The translations under genes were made by a program, and so were the position numbers. The notes beneath the pieces are model-generated. The model was not told the origin of the DNA. It made no database searches and saw only the letters and a list, made by a program, of their open reading frames with translations. Positions 42,986-50,705 of a DNA stretch of 64,000 nt are shown here, one piece after another (the stretch's first letter is position 1; every line of letters starts with the position of its first letter). The stretch lies in contig DKVL01000108.1 in the NCBI GenBank assembly GCA_002491195.1, positions 59,671-123,670 on the forward strand, written 5' to 3'. Source of the DNA: Lachnospiraceae bacterium UBA7179. GTDB lineage: Bacteria > Bacillota > Clostridia > Lachnospirales > Lachnospiraceae.

Positions 42986-43210
42986 GTGCCACTGCCAGTA
43001 AATAAAATGCCGCCGTTTATTTCTGCCGTAGACGAATATATGCCAAAAGAGCAGAATTTAATTTACAACTTTAGAAAACTCAACAAAAGCGGTCATGAAG
43101 AAGCTACCAAACGTGTTGAGGAATTAACCGAAATCCCCCGCTACCGGGGACGTGCTCTCACCCAATCCGAGACCCAAACGGAAGGTGATGGGTATTATGA
43201 GTACATATGA
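42986..43210 (+). pseudogene. C-terminal fragment of a phage-type XRE repressor
   Basis: The frame (up to 74 codons) reads YMPKEQNLIYNFRKLNKSG and HEEATKRVEELTEIPRY, the pattern of the C-terminal helix of XRE/cI-like regulators that follow an N-terminal HTH. No HTH is found upstream, only AT-rich sequence from 42759 to 42985. The open frame's start may be accidental. It overlaps the start of the type I toxin gene by 14 bases. Confidence 0.45.
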
Positions 43211-43280
43211 GGAATTTATGGTGCTTTTGACTATTGGACTTCTGATCGTTGCAATTCTGAATTTGAAAAATAAAAAATAG
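43197..43280 (+). CDS. Type I toxin, small holin-like membrane peptide (27 residues)
   Basis: The peptide MSTYEEFMVLLTIGLLIVAI continues LNLKNKK-stop. It has one membrane helix with the YEEF head and basic KNKK tail typical of the putative holin-like toxins of Firmicutes type I systems (TxpA/BsrG-like arrangement). GAAGGTGATGGGTATT precedes the ATG. The coding sequence ends in a bidirectional terminator hairpin and is overlapped at its 3' side by an antisense RNA with a strong promoter. Length, layout and composition support it; the exact family is from pattern memory. Confidence 0.75.
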   Translation: MSTYEEFMVLLTIGLLIVAILNLKNKK

Positions 43281-43375
43281 CCGTCCCGCTCCTGAGAAAA
43301 GTAGACAGCTATTTTTTAACATAATTTGTTTTCGCCGGGTCGGGTGACCTGCACTCACCTTCCGGCTCCCCTGTT
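43265..43375 (-). ncRNA. Antisense antitoxin RNA of the type I locus (predicted)
   Basis: A minus-strand transcript starting near 43375 would be read from a strong promoter at 43382-43411. It would run through a GC-rich hairpin region (GCCGGAAGG/CCGACCCGGC) and end at the hairpin shared with the toxin mRNA (GCTATTTTTTATTTTT). It overlaps the toxin 3' end in a tail-to-tail way, as in TxpA-RatA. Ends are estimated. Confidence 0.6.
43273..43317. terminator. Bidirectional terminator shared by toxin mRNA and antisense RNA
   Basis: AAAATAGCCGTC and GACAGCTATTTTTT pair across a loop containing CCTGAGAAAAGTA. A T-run is on the plus side (ATTTTTT), and a longer T-rich tail is on the minus side (TATTTTTTATTTTTC). 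Confidence 0.7.
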
Positions 43376-43381
43376 AAGCGT

Positions 43382-43411
43382 ATTATACGCGAATGCACCG
43401 CTGTTTGTCAA
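43382..43411 (-). promoter_or_regulatory. Strong promoter of the antisense RNA
   Basis: On the minus strand TTGACA (43411-43406), an 18-base spacer, and TATAAT (43387-43382). Both boxes are consensus. The sequence directly downstream is GC-rich and begins the predicted antitoxin RNA. Confidence 0.75.
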
Positions 43412-43602
43412 CATGGAATTTAACAACAGTGCGACATCGTAACCAGAAAAAAAAACGCCCAGTGTTACCAGCACCAAACGGTCTTTGATAGATATCTAAA
43501 GATGATACCCTATTCGCAAGCATATTGTATCATCTTTAGAAACAGCTTGCAAGCGAAAATCTCGCTGGCTGTTAATTTATACTCAAAAAGGAGAATGATA
43601 CT
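43412..43602. other. Gap between type I locus and integrase remnant
   Basis: The stretch holds GATGATACC...GTATCATCTTTAGA, an inverted repeat with TCTAAAGATGATAC at 43495-43508 and GTATCATCTTTAGA at 43527-43540. It also has a good site AAAAGGAGAATGATACT for the integrase at 43603. No gene is visible. The inverted repeat could be an operator or part of the integration site. Confidence 0.5.
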
Positions 43603-44235
43603 ATGCCACATGGAAAAGCAATAAGGAATAAAAACGGTTATGGTACCGTTGTGAAGCTCTCTGGCAATCGCAGACAGCCGTATGAAGTCAGAGTCAACAC
43701 TCGTATGGACGAACGATATTATCCCGTCTATGACGTTCTGGGACGCTATGAGACGCGTAAGGAGGGTTTGATTGCCCTGACTGAATATAACAAGAATCCC
43801 TATGATATAAGCAGCTCTAAAATAACGTTCGGAGAACTGTATCAGGCCTTCTATCGCGATAAATACGAATTGTCAGGGAAATCATTTTCTCAAAGCTCCA
43901 AGGACTGTACACGCGCCGCATACAACCACATGGAGCCGCTTCATGACCGATTGTACAAAGACCTTCGAACCAATGACTTCAAATCTGTATTTAGCCAGAC
44001 CATAGACAACAAGCCAATATCACATGCAATGCAGGAGCACATGAAAAGCCTGATCGTGCAGTTGGACAAATTCGCAATGCAGAATGATATTATCAGTAAA
44101 GGTTACGCTTCCTTTGCCAGCATAACGGCCACAGAAAATGACACCCCCCGGTGTACCCTTTACCCATGATGAGCTTATAAAGCTGTGGCAGCATCAAAAT
44201 ACCCCATGGGTAGATGCCGCGCTCACAGGATCGTG
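43603..44235 (+). pseudogene. Frameshifted and truncated tyrosine recombinase (integrase) gene
   Basis: The first 180 codons encode an N-terminal arm-binding domain (NKNGYGTVVKLSGNRRQPYE, then YETRKEGLIALTEYNKNPYD) and a core-binding domain (KITFGELYQAFYRDKYEL, RLYKDLRTNDFKSVF). At the C-run near 44145 the frame shifts by one. The restored frame reads VPFTHDELIKLWQHQNTPWV and then dies within 40 codons, where repeat sequence begins. The catalytic domain with Arg, His and Tyr is absent. AAAAGGAGAATGATACT precedes the ATG. It is the relic of an integrative element, consistent with the adjacent repressor fragment. Confidence 0.75.
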
Positions 44236-44239
44236 CCAA

Positions 44240-44336
44240 TTCATTCAGCGAGCCCACTATGCGCCTGATTGTTGAGTAGCACTCTCGAAGAAAGATCCTG
44301 CGCACTATTCAGGAGTAATTTATTAACAGTTCCTAA
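44240..44336. repeat. Right half of a miniature inverted-repeat element
   Basis: The sequence from GAGCCCACTATGCGCCTGAT through CACTCTCGAAGAAAGATCCTG to TTAACAGTTCCTAA matches the right end of the element at 51301-51530. The left half is missing where the integrase remnant ends, suggesting a recombination or deletion at this point. Confidence 0.65.
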
Positions 44337-44337
44337 C

Positions 44338-44445
44338 CTTACAGTGGATACCGCCATATTGATCCGTTACTCTGTGTTTTTTACCATCCTGTTCTATCTG
44401 CTGAGTTTGTGGTATATCAGAAAACACGATGTCAGAACACAATAA
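44338..44445 (+). pseudogene. C-terminal fragment of a membrane protein
   Basis: A frame without start, between two repeat elements, reads ILIRYSVFFTILFYLLSLWY and ends IRKHDVRTQ-stop. It looks like the last helix and basic tail of a transporter or permease. No 5' part is seen. The remaining sequence to 44610 has no supported gene. Confidence 0.4.
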
Positions 44446-44610
44446 TTTCTGCCCATACTTTTTTATAGTAAAACATGCGCCCCCAGCATTTGCCTGATCT
44501 GATATAATAAATTGAAAACAAAAATATGCAAATGAGAGGAGCAATTTTTTATGACTACACCCGTTTATTTTGCATAGCGCGGCTATTGCAAAATCGAACA
44601 TAACACATCG

Positions 44611-44671
44611 TAAGGAACTGTTCAAAAATAAGCTGCACATCTTGACTTGTCTATTTCTGAACAGTTCCTAA
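44611..44671. repeat. 61-bp miniature inverted-repeat element
   Basis: Arms AGGAACTGTTCAAAAATA and TATTTCTGAACAGTTCCT are inverted with one mismatch, around CTGCACATCTTGACTTG. Same terminal sequence as the element at 51301. Confidence 0.8.
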
Positions 44672-44725
44672 TAGCCGGCGCATCCAAGGACCGATCAGAT
44701 AATCTGTCATTTCAAGGAGATGCAA

Positions 44726-45295
44726 ATGAGCTATTTAAAGACAATTGAATATAGAATAATCCCCACACAATCCTTTACAGTGATCCGCAACTGTTCTGGC
44801 TGCGGACAAAAGACCCGTTTTCAAAATACGGGAAAGTTCCGCGTCAACGCCAACAGCAGCAAGATTGATGTATGGCTGATCTACCAATGTGAAAAGTGCA
44901 GGCATACCTTCAACCTTACGATTTATGAGCGGCAGAAAAATACCAACATCCCAGCAGACGAATACCAACGTTTTCTGGACAACGACGAACAGCTCGCCGA
45001 AGCGTATGGCAGAAATTTTCAATTATTTCAGAAAAATAAGGCGGAAATTGATTCCAAAAGTGAAAACTATGAGCTGGTCAAACTACAGGAACTCATAGAC
45101 GAAACAGTGTGCGGCAGCCAGACCGTGATCACCCTACAAAATCCTTATCATCTGAAAATCCGCCCCGAAAAGCTGGCTGCTGAAATCCTGGGATTGTCCT
45201 CCAGCCAGGTCAAAAAGCTGATTGCAAAAGAAGCAATTACCATACGGTCAACTGCACAATCTGTGTACATATCATTCTCAGAAATTTCTGCGTAA
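44726..45295 (+). CDS. DUF1062 family protein (189 residues)
   Basis: The N-terminal zinc-ribbon-like part has NCSGCGQKTRFQNTG and YQCEKCRHTFNLTIYER with two Cys-x2-Cys pairs. A helical part and a C-terminal region LAAEILGLSSSQVKKLIAKEAI resembling an S4-like or HTH-type nucleic-acid-binding motif follow. The family is DUF1062, found in Firmicutes; function unknown but RNA or DNA binding is plausible. I chose the ATG at 44726 because AAGGAGATGCAA is its binding site; the upstream in-frame ATG at 44720 overlaps it. It is monocistronic. Confidence 0.82.
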   Translation: MSYLKTIEYRIIPTQSFTVIRNCSGCGQKTRFQNTGKFRVNANSSKIDVWLIYQCEKCRHTFNLTIYERQKNTNIPADEYQRFLDNDEQLAEAYGRNFQLFQKNKAEIDSKSENYELVKLQELIDETVCGSQTVITLQNPYHLKIRPEKLAAEILGLSSSQVKKLIAKEAITIRSTAQSVYISFSEISA

Positions 45296-45361
45296 AATAT
45301 ATTGTTATATGCTGTTATAATGCCGCAAGACATGATACATATCAAAAATAGAAGGACTTCA

Positions 45362-45400
45362 GATGACTGCTGCAGACGATACAGCAGTCATCGCTCTTTT
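45362..45400. terminator. Intrinsic terminator after the DUF1062 gene
   Basis: GATGACTGCTG (45362-45372) pairs perfectly with CAGCAGTCATC (45382-45392), followed by GCTCTTTTCC on the plus strand. It also lies downstream of the small membrane gene on the minus strand, so it may serve both. Confidence 0.7.
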
Positions 45401-45405
45401 CCTAC

Positions 45406-45552
45406 CTATCTCCGTTCCATCCATACTGCTGCCGCGTAGAGCACTATTCCCACCAAAATTGACAGCACAACGTCTTCCAATATATGATTCAGTCCCGTAA
45501 TCATCAAGATCACAAGTATCAGCGGCGTCTTAAATACTTGATGTTCCTTCAT
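45406..45552 (-). CDS. Small two-helix membrane protein downstream of merR (48 residues)
   Basis: ATG at 45552 is preceded by GGAGGGGAGAATGCTT and ends at TAG 45406. The peptide starts MKEHQVFKTPLILVILMITG, crosses a polar hinge LNHILEDVV and continues with a second hydrophobic stretch LSILVGIVLYAAAVWM and RR. It begins 15 bases after the MerR regulator stop and is followed by a terminator, so the two are one operon. No family is recognised; a small membrane protein controlled by the regulator is a reasonable guess. Confidence 0.65.
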   Translation of the reverse strand: MKEHQVFKTPLILVILMITGLNHILEDVVLSILVGIVLYAAAVWMERR

Positions 45553-45567
45553 AAGCATTCTCCCCTC

Positions 45568-46416
45568 CTAAGGATACCGCTGCAAGATTTTTTCATCCGC
45601 GGTCTGCAGCATTTCATAATACTCCCGATAGGACTCGCTCAACCGACACATGGCCGGTATAAAGATTTCATTGTAACCGCTTGTACTGTTAAACTGCTTC
45701 AATGTCTCTTCCAGACGATAAGCCTGTGATTCTTTATATTCTGCGGTCTGTTTATAGGCGATGCAGCTTTCGATCACTTCACGGTTCTCATCGATATATC
45801 TCTCAATATCGCAAACTGCACTGCGCAAACCGGCAGACGCATTTGCGAGAATGTTGTCATCAACAGACACCGTGATCTCATCATAGTATTCCTGCAGATC
45901 ATCAGGAATCTCAAAATGAATCTCGTCCAGGAAAGCAATGATCGTGTCAAGCGCCTCCCGCTGTCCGTCCGTCCGGACAGGCTCGCCCAAAAATGGCGCA
46001 AAGTGCAGGCAGATATAATTTCCATAATAGCCTGGAAAAGCATTTCTCAAACGCTCCAGCACAGACTGCTTTCCTTGAAGCTGCAGCAGTTTGTCCCGTA
46101 TCGTCTCCCAGTCCTGCGTTCTGGCAAGCTCCTGCAGCAGTTTCTGCTTCTCCTGCATAACGGATATCTCCAAAGTCTTTTGATGGGAGATGTCATTGAA
46201 TGATGCAGACTGACCTGATAAGATATTCTGAATATTGGCAACCGACAGCCCCAGTCCCCTCAATACGGAAATCTGTTTCAGCCGGGCGACATCGATCTGC
46301 GAAAAATCGCGGTATCCATTCCCGCGCACCGACGGCGCGACCAGTCCCTGCTCTATATAATATTCCACTGCCTTTTTCGTCAACTTACATTCCTTACAAA
46401 CCTCATTTACCAGCAT
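45568..46416 (-). CDS. MerR-family transcriptional regulator
   Basis: This 282-residue protein has an N-terminal MerR HTH (VNEVCKECKLTKKAVEYYIEQG, YRDFSQIDVARLKQISVLRGLGLSV) and a coiled-coil dimerisation helix (about residues 75-125). A large helical effector domain of about 150 residues, rich in acidic and aromatic residues, follows. I chose the ATG at 46416 with AAAGGGG eight bases upstream; a GTG at 46425 overlaps that site. The gene has a typical 19-bp-spacer MerR promoter upstream, so it is probably autoregulated. The effector is not evident. Confidence 0.88.
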   Translation of the reverse strand: MLVNEVCKECKLTKKAVEYYIEQGLVAPSVRGNGYRDFSQIDVARLKQISVLRGLGLSVANIQNILSGQSASFNDISHQKTLEISVMQEKQKLLQELARTQDWETIRDKLLQLQGKQSVLERLRNAFPGYYGNYICLHFAPFLGEPVRTDGQREALDTIIAFLDEIHFEIPDDLQEYYDEITVSVDDNILANASAGLRSAVCDIERYIDENREVIESCIAYKQTAEYKESQAYRLEETLKQFNSTSGYNEIFIPAMCRLSESYREYYEMLQTADEKILQRYP

Positions 46417-46447
46417 TCTTTCCACCCCTTTTGCTCTGTTTAACCAT

Positions 46448-46478
46448 ATGATAAACCAATCCCCAGGGGCGCAGTCAA
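46448..46478 (-). promoter_or_regulatory. MerR-type promoter with 19-bp spacer
   Basis: On the minus strand TTGACT (46478-46473), then a 19-base spacer containing CCCCTGGGG, then TATCAT (46453-46448). The overlong spacer with a central dyad is the hallmark of promoters twisted into activity by MerR proteins. It drives the merR gene at 46416. Confidence 0.7.
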
Positions 46479-46552
46479 TACTTTTCTGATAAAAATGCCC
46501 GGCTCAGCAGAAGAATCAATCCGATCTACGCCAATATCCCTGCCCGTACATA

Positions 46553-46604
46553 AAAACAAAAAATCTGATGCAATTATGGCAATCCCATACTCTGCATCAG
46601 ATCT
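46553..46604 (-). terminator. Intrinsic terminator of the Rpn-type gene
   Basis: On the minus strand ATCTGATGCA and TGCATCAGAT (46602-46593 and 46572-46563) form a 10-bp stem followed by TTTTTTGTTTTT. It lies about 50 bases after the stop of the gene at 46655. Confidence 0.75.
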
Positions 46605-46654
46605 AATACTATCCTGTCTGTTCCGTTTTCTACAACCGGGCTCCCGCCACCACA

Positions 46655-47572
46655 TTACATATCGTCTTGACCCGTCTCGTGTTCTTCAGGCTGCAAATAC
46701 TCCCTGATCAGTTCTTTCAGCTTATCTCTGTCCTGTACGGCCTGATTTAGTTCGTCCAGCCGCCCGTCCCTGGCAAGCAGCTGATACAGTTCCAATATTC
46801 GCTGTTCTCCACGCTTCTCTCCACGCTTCTCTCCGCGTTTCTCTCCGCGCTTCTCTATATAATCCAGTGTTGCATCCATGTAAATGCCTCCTTTCAGCTC
46901 CTCATCAGATACCCTGTCTATATACTCCGCATATCTTTTGTCATTTTTAATCTTACTTAGAGCATACCATGTTTCCCGGTGCGTTGCAAGGGCTGTTTTC
47001 AGCTGTTCCTCATCATAACGCTCCTGCAGCATCAGCAGAAATGCCTTCAGATCCCCCTCAAATTCATTGATCTGCTCCTTTGTCATATGCCTTGCGTCAA
47101 TCAGATTCATCTGATAGTCAGGCGCCGCCTGGAGCAGCCAGCCTTTCATGTCCTCAGGAGTATCAAGCATGTCATACAGACTTCTGGGACCGTCCCAAGG
47201 TTTGCTTCCCGTGTAAAATACAAGCGTCACTACCGGTACAATCTTTGTTCCTTTGGGCACCCCGTCCGCATATTTTTCCAGCTTTTTCTCCTCCTTTGCC
47301 TTCCGGCCAGCCTGCCCCTCCGCACCCATGATCACCTGAAACGCTGCACTGTCTGCAAAAAGCATAGCCACCTTCTCAGCATCCCGGAACCGTTCCAGGC
47401 TCTTAAACTTTCCATCCCCATAGTCTATCGTGTCCTGGACCGCAGTATCCGTCTCCCTTAACTGGCTGCTCTCTATATGCACAGCGCCATGGTATACGCC
47501 CTTTTCAAATAACTGTGCAAATACAGAATTAATCTTAATGAAATTCTTGACAGTAATATCAACATCACCCAT
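46655..47572 (-). CDS. Rpn-type PDDEXK nuclease/transposase family protein with tetrapeptide repeats
   Basis: The 305-residue protein has the YhgA/Rpn-like PDDEXK fold. DITVKNFIKINSVFAQLFE starts it, AVQDTIDYGDGKFKSLERFRDAEK lies in the nuclease region (the usual metal-binding pattern is less clear here than in canonical Rpn), and IVPVVTLVFYTGSKPWDGP is the conserved strand motif. Near residue 250 an EKRG tetrapeptide is repeated four times. Rpn proteins are recA-independent recombination-promoting nucleases. I chose the ATG at 47572 with GGAGGAG 11 bases upstream; the frame opens further back at 47608. It ends in a strong terminator. Confidence 0.82.
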   Translation of the reverse strand: MGDVDITVKNFIKINSVFAQLFEKGVYHGAVHIESSQLRETDTAVQDTIDYGDGKFKSLERFRDAEKVAMLFADSAAFQVIMGAEGQAGRKAKEEKKLEKYADGVPKGTKIVPVVTLVFYTGSKPWDGPRSLYDMLDTPEDMKGWLLQAAPDYQMNLIDARHMTKEQINEFEGDLKAFLLMLQERYDEEQLKTALATHRETWYALSKIKNDKRYAEYIDRVSDEELKGGIYMDATLDYIEKRGEKRGEKRGEKRGEQRILELYQLLARDGRLDELNQAVQDRDKLKELIREYLQPEEHETGQDDM

Positions 47573-47704
47573 TTTGTTTATTTCTCCTCCCGTAAATTCA
47601 AGTTCCAATAAAATTATACTGTATGTTCGATTTGCTTGTAAAGTTTTTTATTCGGTGTATAGCATGGTTTTATTACAGTCGGATATTTAAAAACCTATAA
47701 AAAT

Positions 47705-47738
47705 ACTTGACAGGAAGTTGAACGTCAAGTAGGATAAT
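47705..47738 (+). promoter_or_regulatory. MerR-type dyad promoter ahead of the hydrolase-GNAT gene
   Basis: ACTTGAC (47705-47711) and GTCAAGT (47724-47730) form a 7-bp dyad with 12 bases between. TTGACA begins at 47707 and GGATAAT lies at 47732-47738, giving a 19-20 base spacer with the dyad inside. This is the layout of MerR-activated promoters and could respond to the MerR protein encoded 1.3 kb away or to another. Confidence 0.6.
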
Positions 47739-47858
47739 TACGATCATCGCGTTGCAGAAGTCTGTGAGGTCTGCGGAGCACCTTTTTTATTTCAAGAAAA
47801 TATATAATAGATACATAGAACTAATTGCCACGTGCAAAAGCAAGGAGGACTACTTACC

Positions 47859-48965
47859 ATGAAGATCGCAATATTATTCCCGGGAATCGGATATCACTGT
47901 GATAAACCGCTGCTCTACTACAGCGGAAAACTCGCCAGCCGCTATCAATATGAACTAATCAAAGTGTCCTACACCAATCTAAACAGGTCGATTCCGGAGG
48001 CTTTCGCAGACGCCTATGCCCAGACTGAGAAGCTTTTGGAGAACATCAACTGGAACCAGTATGAAGACATTTTAATGATATCCAAAAGCATCGGAACAGC
48101 CGTCGCCGCAGCTTATGCCCAAAGGCACGACATTCGCTGTCGGAATATCTATTACACACCGCTTGCACAGACTTTCGATTTCGCACCGCAGTTTGGGCTT
48201 GTATTTCACGGCACACACGACCCATGGGCCAAAACAGCCGTGATCGTGGAAAAATGTCGGGAACACCATCTGCCGCTCTACAGGATCGAAAAGACCAATC
48301 ACTCTCTTGAGCTCCAGGAAGAGATTACCTCCACACCCCAACCTGTGAGAAATGACATTTTGCAGAACATTCGTATCCTGGAAAATGTCATGGATCTGAC
48401 TGGGCAGTATATCACGTCCGGAATTTACTATCGAACGCTCTCCGCGGACGAGATCTGCCTTGATCTGTTCCGCCATTTCACCCGTCATCAGAATGTCGTC
48501 AAATGCTGGCGGAAAGAAAACGGAAAATGGGTGATCCGGGACGATCCCTTCGTCGATGACTGGTCAGAGGACGATTACCAGTTTTTAGTAAAATGCCTGA
48601 AAAATACTGTTCAGACAGGCGGTTTCGTCTATGCGGCCTTCTGCGGACACCGCCCTGACAGTATGCTCAAAGGCTTTGTCTCTGTGGAACCTGATTTATT
48701 CGGCGGTGAGCAGAAATATCTCGACCTTTCCAGCATTCATGTGTCCGAAGACCTGCGCGGAAAAGGCATCGGGAAATCGCTCTTCCTCGCCGCCAAGGAC
48801 TGGGCAGGGAAGAAGGGCGCCCGGAAATTATACCTCTCTGCCCACTCTGCGGTCGAGACACAGGCTTTTTACAGAGCCATGGGCTGTGTCGAGGCGCAGG
48901 AGTATGACCAGCACCACGTCGAGCAGGAGCCCTATGACTGCCAGTTGGAATGTCCTCTCGAATAG
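47859..48965 (+). CDS. Alpha/beta-hydrolase-like domain fused to a GNAT acetyltransferase
   Basis: The 368-residue protein has an N-terminal part (1-175) resembling small alpha/beta hydrolases: ILFPGIGYHCDKPLLYYS, then ILMISKSIGTAVAAAYA as a nucleophile-elbow-like GxSxG variant, and LVFHGTHDPWA. The C-terminal part (190-368) is a GNAT domain with SSIHVSEDLRGKGIGKSLFLAAKDWAGKKGARKL in outline, the acetyl-CoA loop RGKGIGKS being clear. I chose the ATG at 47859 because AAGGAGGACTACTTACC precedes it; a GTG 27 bases upstream opens the frame. Substrate unknown. It is convergent with the ABC-2 permease gene, three bases apart. Confidence 0.8.
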   Translation: MKIAILFPGIGYHCDKPLLYYSGKLASRYQYELIKVSYTNLNRSIPEAFADAYAQTEKLLENINWNQYEDILMISKSIGTAVAAAYAQRHDIRCRNIYYTPLAQTFDFAPQFGLVFHGTHDPWAKTAVIVEKCREHHLPLYRIEKTNHSLELQEEITSTPQPVRNDILQNIRILENVMDLTGQYITSGIYYRTLSADEICLDLFRHFTRHQNVVKCWRKENGKWVIRDDPFVDDWSEDDYQFLVKCLKNTVQTGGFVYAAFCGHRPDSMLKGFVSVEPDLFGGEQKYLDLSSIHVSEDLRGKGIGKSLFLAAKDWAGKKGARKLYLSAHSAVETQAFYRAMGCVEAQEYDQHHVEQEPYDCQLECPLE

Positions 48966-48968
48966 ACA

Positions 48969-49640
48969 TCAAAACTCCTTTTTCTCCATGAATCTGCATG
49001 AGATTTTATAGGAGATCCACATCAGCACTGCAAGGGCAGCCACAACAAGCATCACAAGGACGCCAGTGCCAAGTCTGACAATGCCAGTGGCTGCCTCTAT
49101 TCCGTTATCGCCTACAAGTTTACTCATATAGCTTATGATTCCAATGCCGGCTGAAAATCCTCCGATCAGGATCACCGATATCATCCTGCTTTTCTCCTGT
49201 CCGAATTTTACCTGAAGCGGAATTTCCAGTGCCAACAGCAGATACGCCATCGGAATCAACACAATGATGGACATAAAATATTCCGCAAAACGCATTTCAG
49301 TCCCCCGAACAATCAGAACAACCCACGACAGCATACTCGCCACAGCAAACGGAATCGTCGTGATCAGCATACCAAACAGATACTTTCCAACGATATAGTC
49401 TTTTCTTGAGATCGGCAGTGTCATCAGATACGCTGAGCCGTTATCAAACTCGTCATAGTTGAGAGTGCTGAGTGTAATAAACGAGCACAGCACTGCAACA
49501 TATCCAACAAAAAACGTTGCCATATTCAGCTGTGTTGTCATAAACACGCCCCACAAAATCATAATCATGAAAAAGAATTTCATCTGTGATTTCACCAATT
49601 TGAAATCCTTGATTATTAACCCTTTAATAGCCCTATTCAT
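48969..49640 (-). CDS. ABC-2 type permease of the GntR-controlled transporter
   Basis: The 223-residue protein has six hydrophobic helices and begins with the cytosolic IKGLIIKDFKLVKSQMKFFF element found in ABC-2 membrane subunits of the YtrC/BcrB type. I prefer the ATG at 49640, with AGGAGGGAATATTG upstream, over the TTG at 49643. It is the last gene of the gntR-ABC operon. The transported compound is unknown; relatives export antimicrobial peptides or lipids. It is three bases from the convergent hydrolase-GNAT gene, so the two transcripts may overlap at their ends. Confidence 0.85.
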   Translation of the reverse strand: MNRAIKGLIIKDFKLVKSQMKFFFMIMILWGVFMTTQLNMATFFVGYVAVLCSFITLSTLNYDEFDNGSAYLMTLPISRKDYIVGKYLFGMLITTIPFAVASMLSWVVLIVRGTEMRFAEYFMSIIVLIPMAYLLLALEIPLQVKFGQEKSRMISVILIGGFSAGIGIISYMSKLVGDNGIEAATGIVRLGTGVLVMLVVAALAVLMWISYKISCRFMEKKEF

Positions 49641-49673
49641 CAATATTCCCTCCTATTACAGCCTTAGCGTTTC

Positions 49674-50513
49674 TTAATGTTTTGTCACCATGGTGATCAC
49701 CTCATCAATGCTGCCTTTCTCGATGACGACCGACGGATAATTGTCCTGGTAAAACTGCCTCTGGTTTGTCAGACAGCTATACCCGAAATTCTCTTCCTTT
49801 ATCTGTAACAAATGCGTCTGGTCAAGTCCGTCAAACTGTTCCTTTGTAACCTTCAACAACCCGTATTCATTTAAGAGTACATCCGTGTCCTCATGCAGAA
49901 CGATCCTGCCGTTGTCGATCAGATAAACATCGTCGCAAATTCCCTCCAGATCGCTGGAGATATGCGAACTGATCATAATGCTGCGGTCCCCATTTTCCGC
50001 ATACTCGCGCAGAAGCCCCAGAAGCTCATCCCTTGCCACCACATCAAGCCCTGCAGTCGGCTCATCCAAGATCAATAGCCTGGCATTGTGCGAGAGCGCT
50101 GCGAGTATCTGCAGTTTCCGCTTCATGCCAGTGGAAAACTCCTTAATTTTCTTTTTGAGCGGAAGTCCCATTCTCTCACAGTCCGCCACAAACTTTTCCC
50201 TTGAAAAACCGGCATACATTGTATCCAGCACTGGCAGAAAATCCTTGATCGTAAGATAACTGCAAAATCCCGAATCAGAAAGTACCACGCCAATCTGCTC
50301 CTTATCCTCCTGCGTCAGTTTTGCTACATTCTTTCCAAATACCTCGATCGTTCCCCCGTCCGTGTGAATCAGTCCCAAAATTGCCTTAAATGCCGTGCTT
50401 TTGCCGGCGCCGTTTCTGCCGATCAGTCCTGTGACCTGTCCTACAGGTACTTCCATCGAACATTCCAGACAAAAATTACCGTATTGTTTCACCACATGAT
50501 TGAGCTTAATCAT
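49674..50513 (-). CDS. ABC transporter ATPase of the GntR-controlled transporter
   Basis: The 279-residue ATP-binding subunit has Walker A GRNGAGKSTAFKAILG, signature FSTGMKRKLQILAALSHN, Walker B RLLILDEPTAGLDVVA and switch His in SIMISSHISSDLE. The last 60 residues form the usual accessory tail of drug-exporting ABC proteins. I chose the ATG at 50513 with GGGGGATAAT upstream; the longer frame to 50549 lacks a site. It pairs with the permease 33 bases downstream. The repressor gene lies upstream on the same strand. Confidence 0.93.
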   Translation of the reverse strand: MIKLNHVVKQYGNFCLECSMEVPVGQVTGLIGRNGAGKSTAFKAILGLIHTDGGTIEVFGKNVAKLTQEDKEQIGVVLSDSGFCSYLTIKDFLPVLDTMYAGFSREKFVADCERMGLPLKKKIKEFSTGMKRKLQILAALSHNARLLILDEPTAGLDVVARDELLGLLREYAENGDRSIMISSHISSDLEGICDDVYLIDNGRIVLHEDTDVLLNEYGLLKVTKEQFDGLDQTHLLQIKEENFGYSCLTNQRQFYQDNYPSVVIEKGSIDEVITMVTKH

Positions 50514-50587
50514 ATTATCCCCCTGCCTTTCCCAATTACTTACAGACATTTTACATCACTCCCTCTACCTTTTCCTCTTTCCCATCA

Positions 50588-50705
50588 TGCCGCCTCAGCG
50601 GCACAAATAATCCGTGAAGAACGCTGCCTTTGCGTTCTTCCAGTGTGTAATTTAGAAATTCTTAGCGGGCGTACTTTGGCCGCTTAGAATTTCTTTACAC
50701 ACTAT
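50588..50705. repeat. Structured intergenic repeat (three-way junction type), copy B
   Basis: After CATGCCGCCTCAGCGGCAC and AATCCGTGAA the stems GAAGAACGC/GCGTTCTTC and GTGTGTAA...TTAGAAATTCTTAGCGG with CCGCTTAGAATTTCTTTACACAC follow. The long stem reaches into the stop codon of the GntR gene. Stem-preserving differences from copies A and C support a folded RNA. Confidence 0.65.

Noticed and set aside
43158..43358. 66-codon frame antisense to the type I toxin
   Set aside because: The stretch is better explained as an antisense RNA with its promoter and terminator.
44323..44640. 105-codon minus-strand frame
   Set aside because: It spans two repeat ends and a membrane-protein remnant on the other strand; composition is not protein-like.
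46800..46860. Possible CRISPR-like array
   Set aside because: The 12-bp units are contiguous, without spacers, and lie in frame inside a protein gene.
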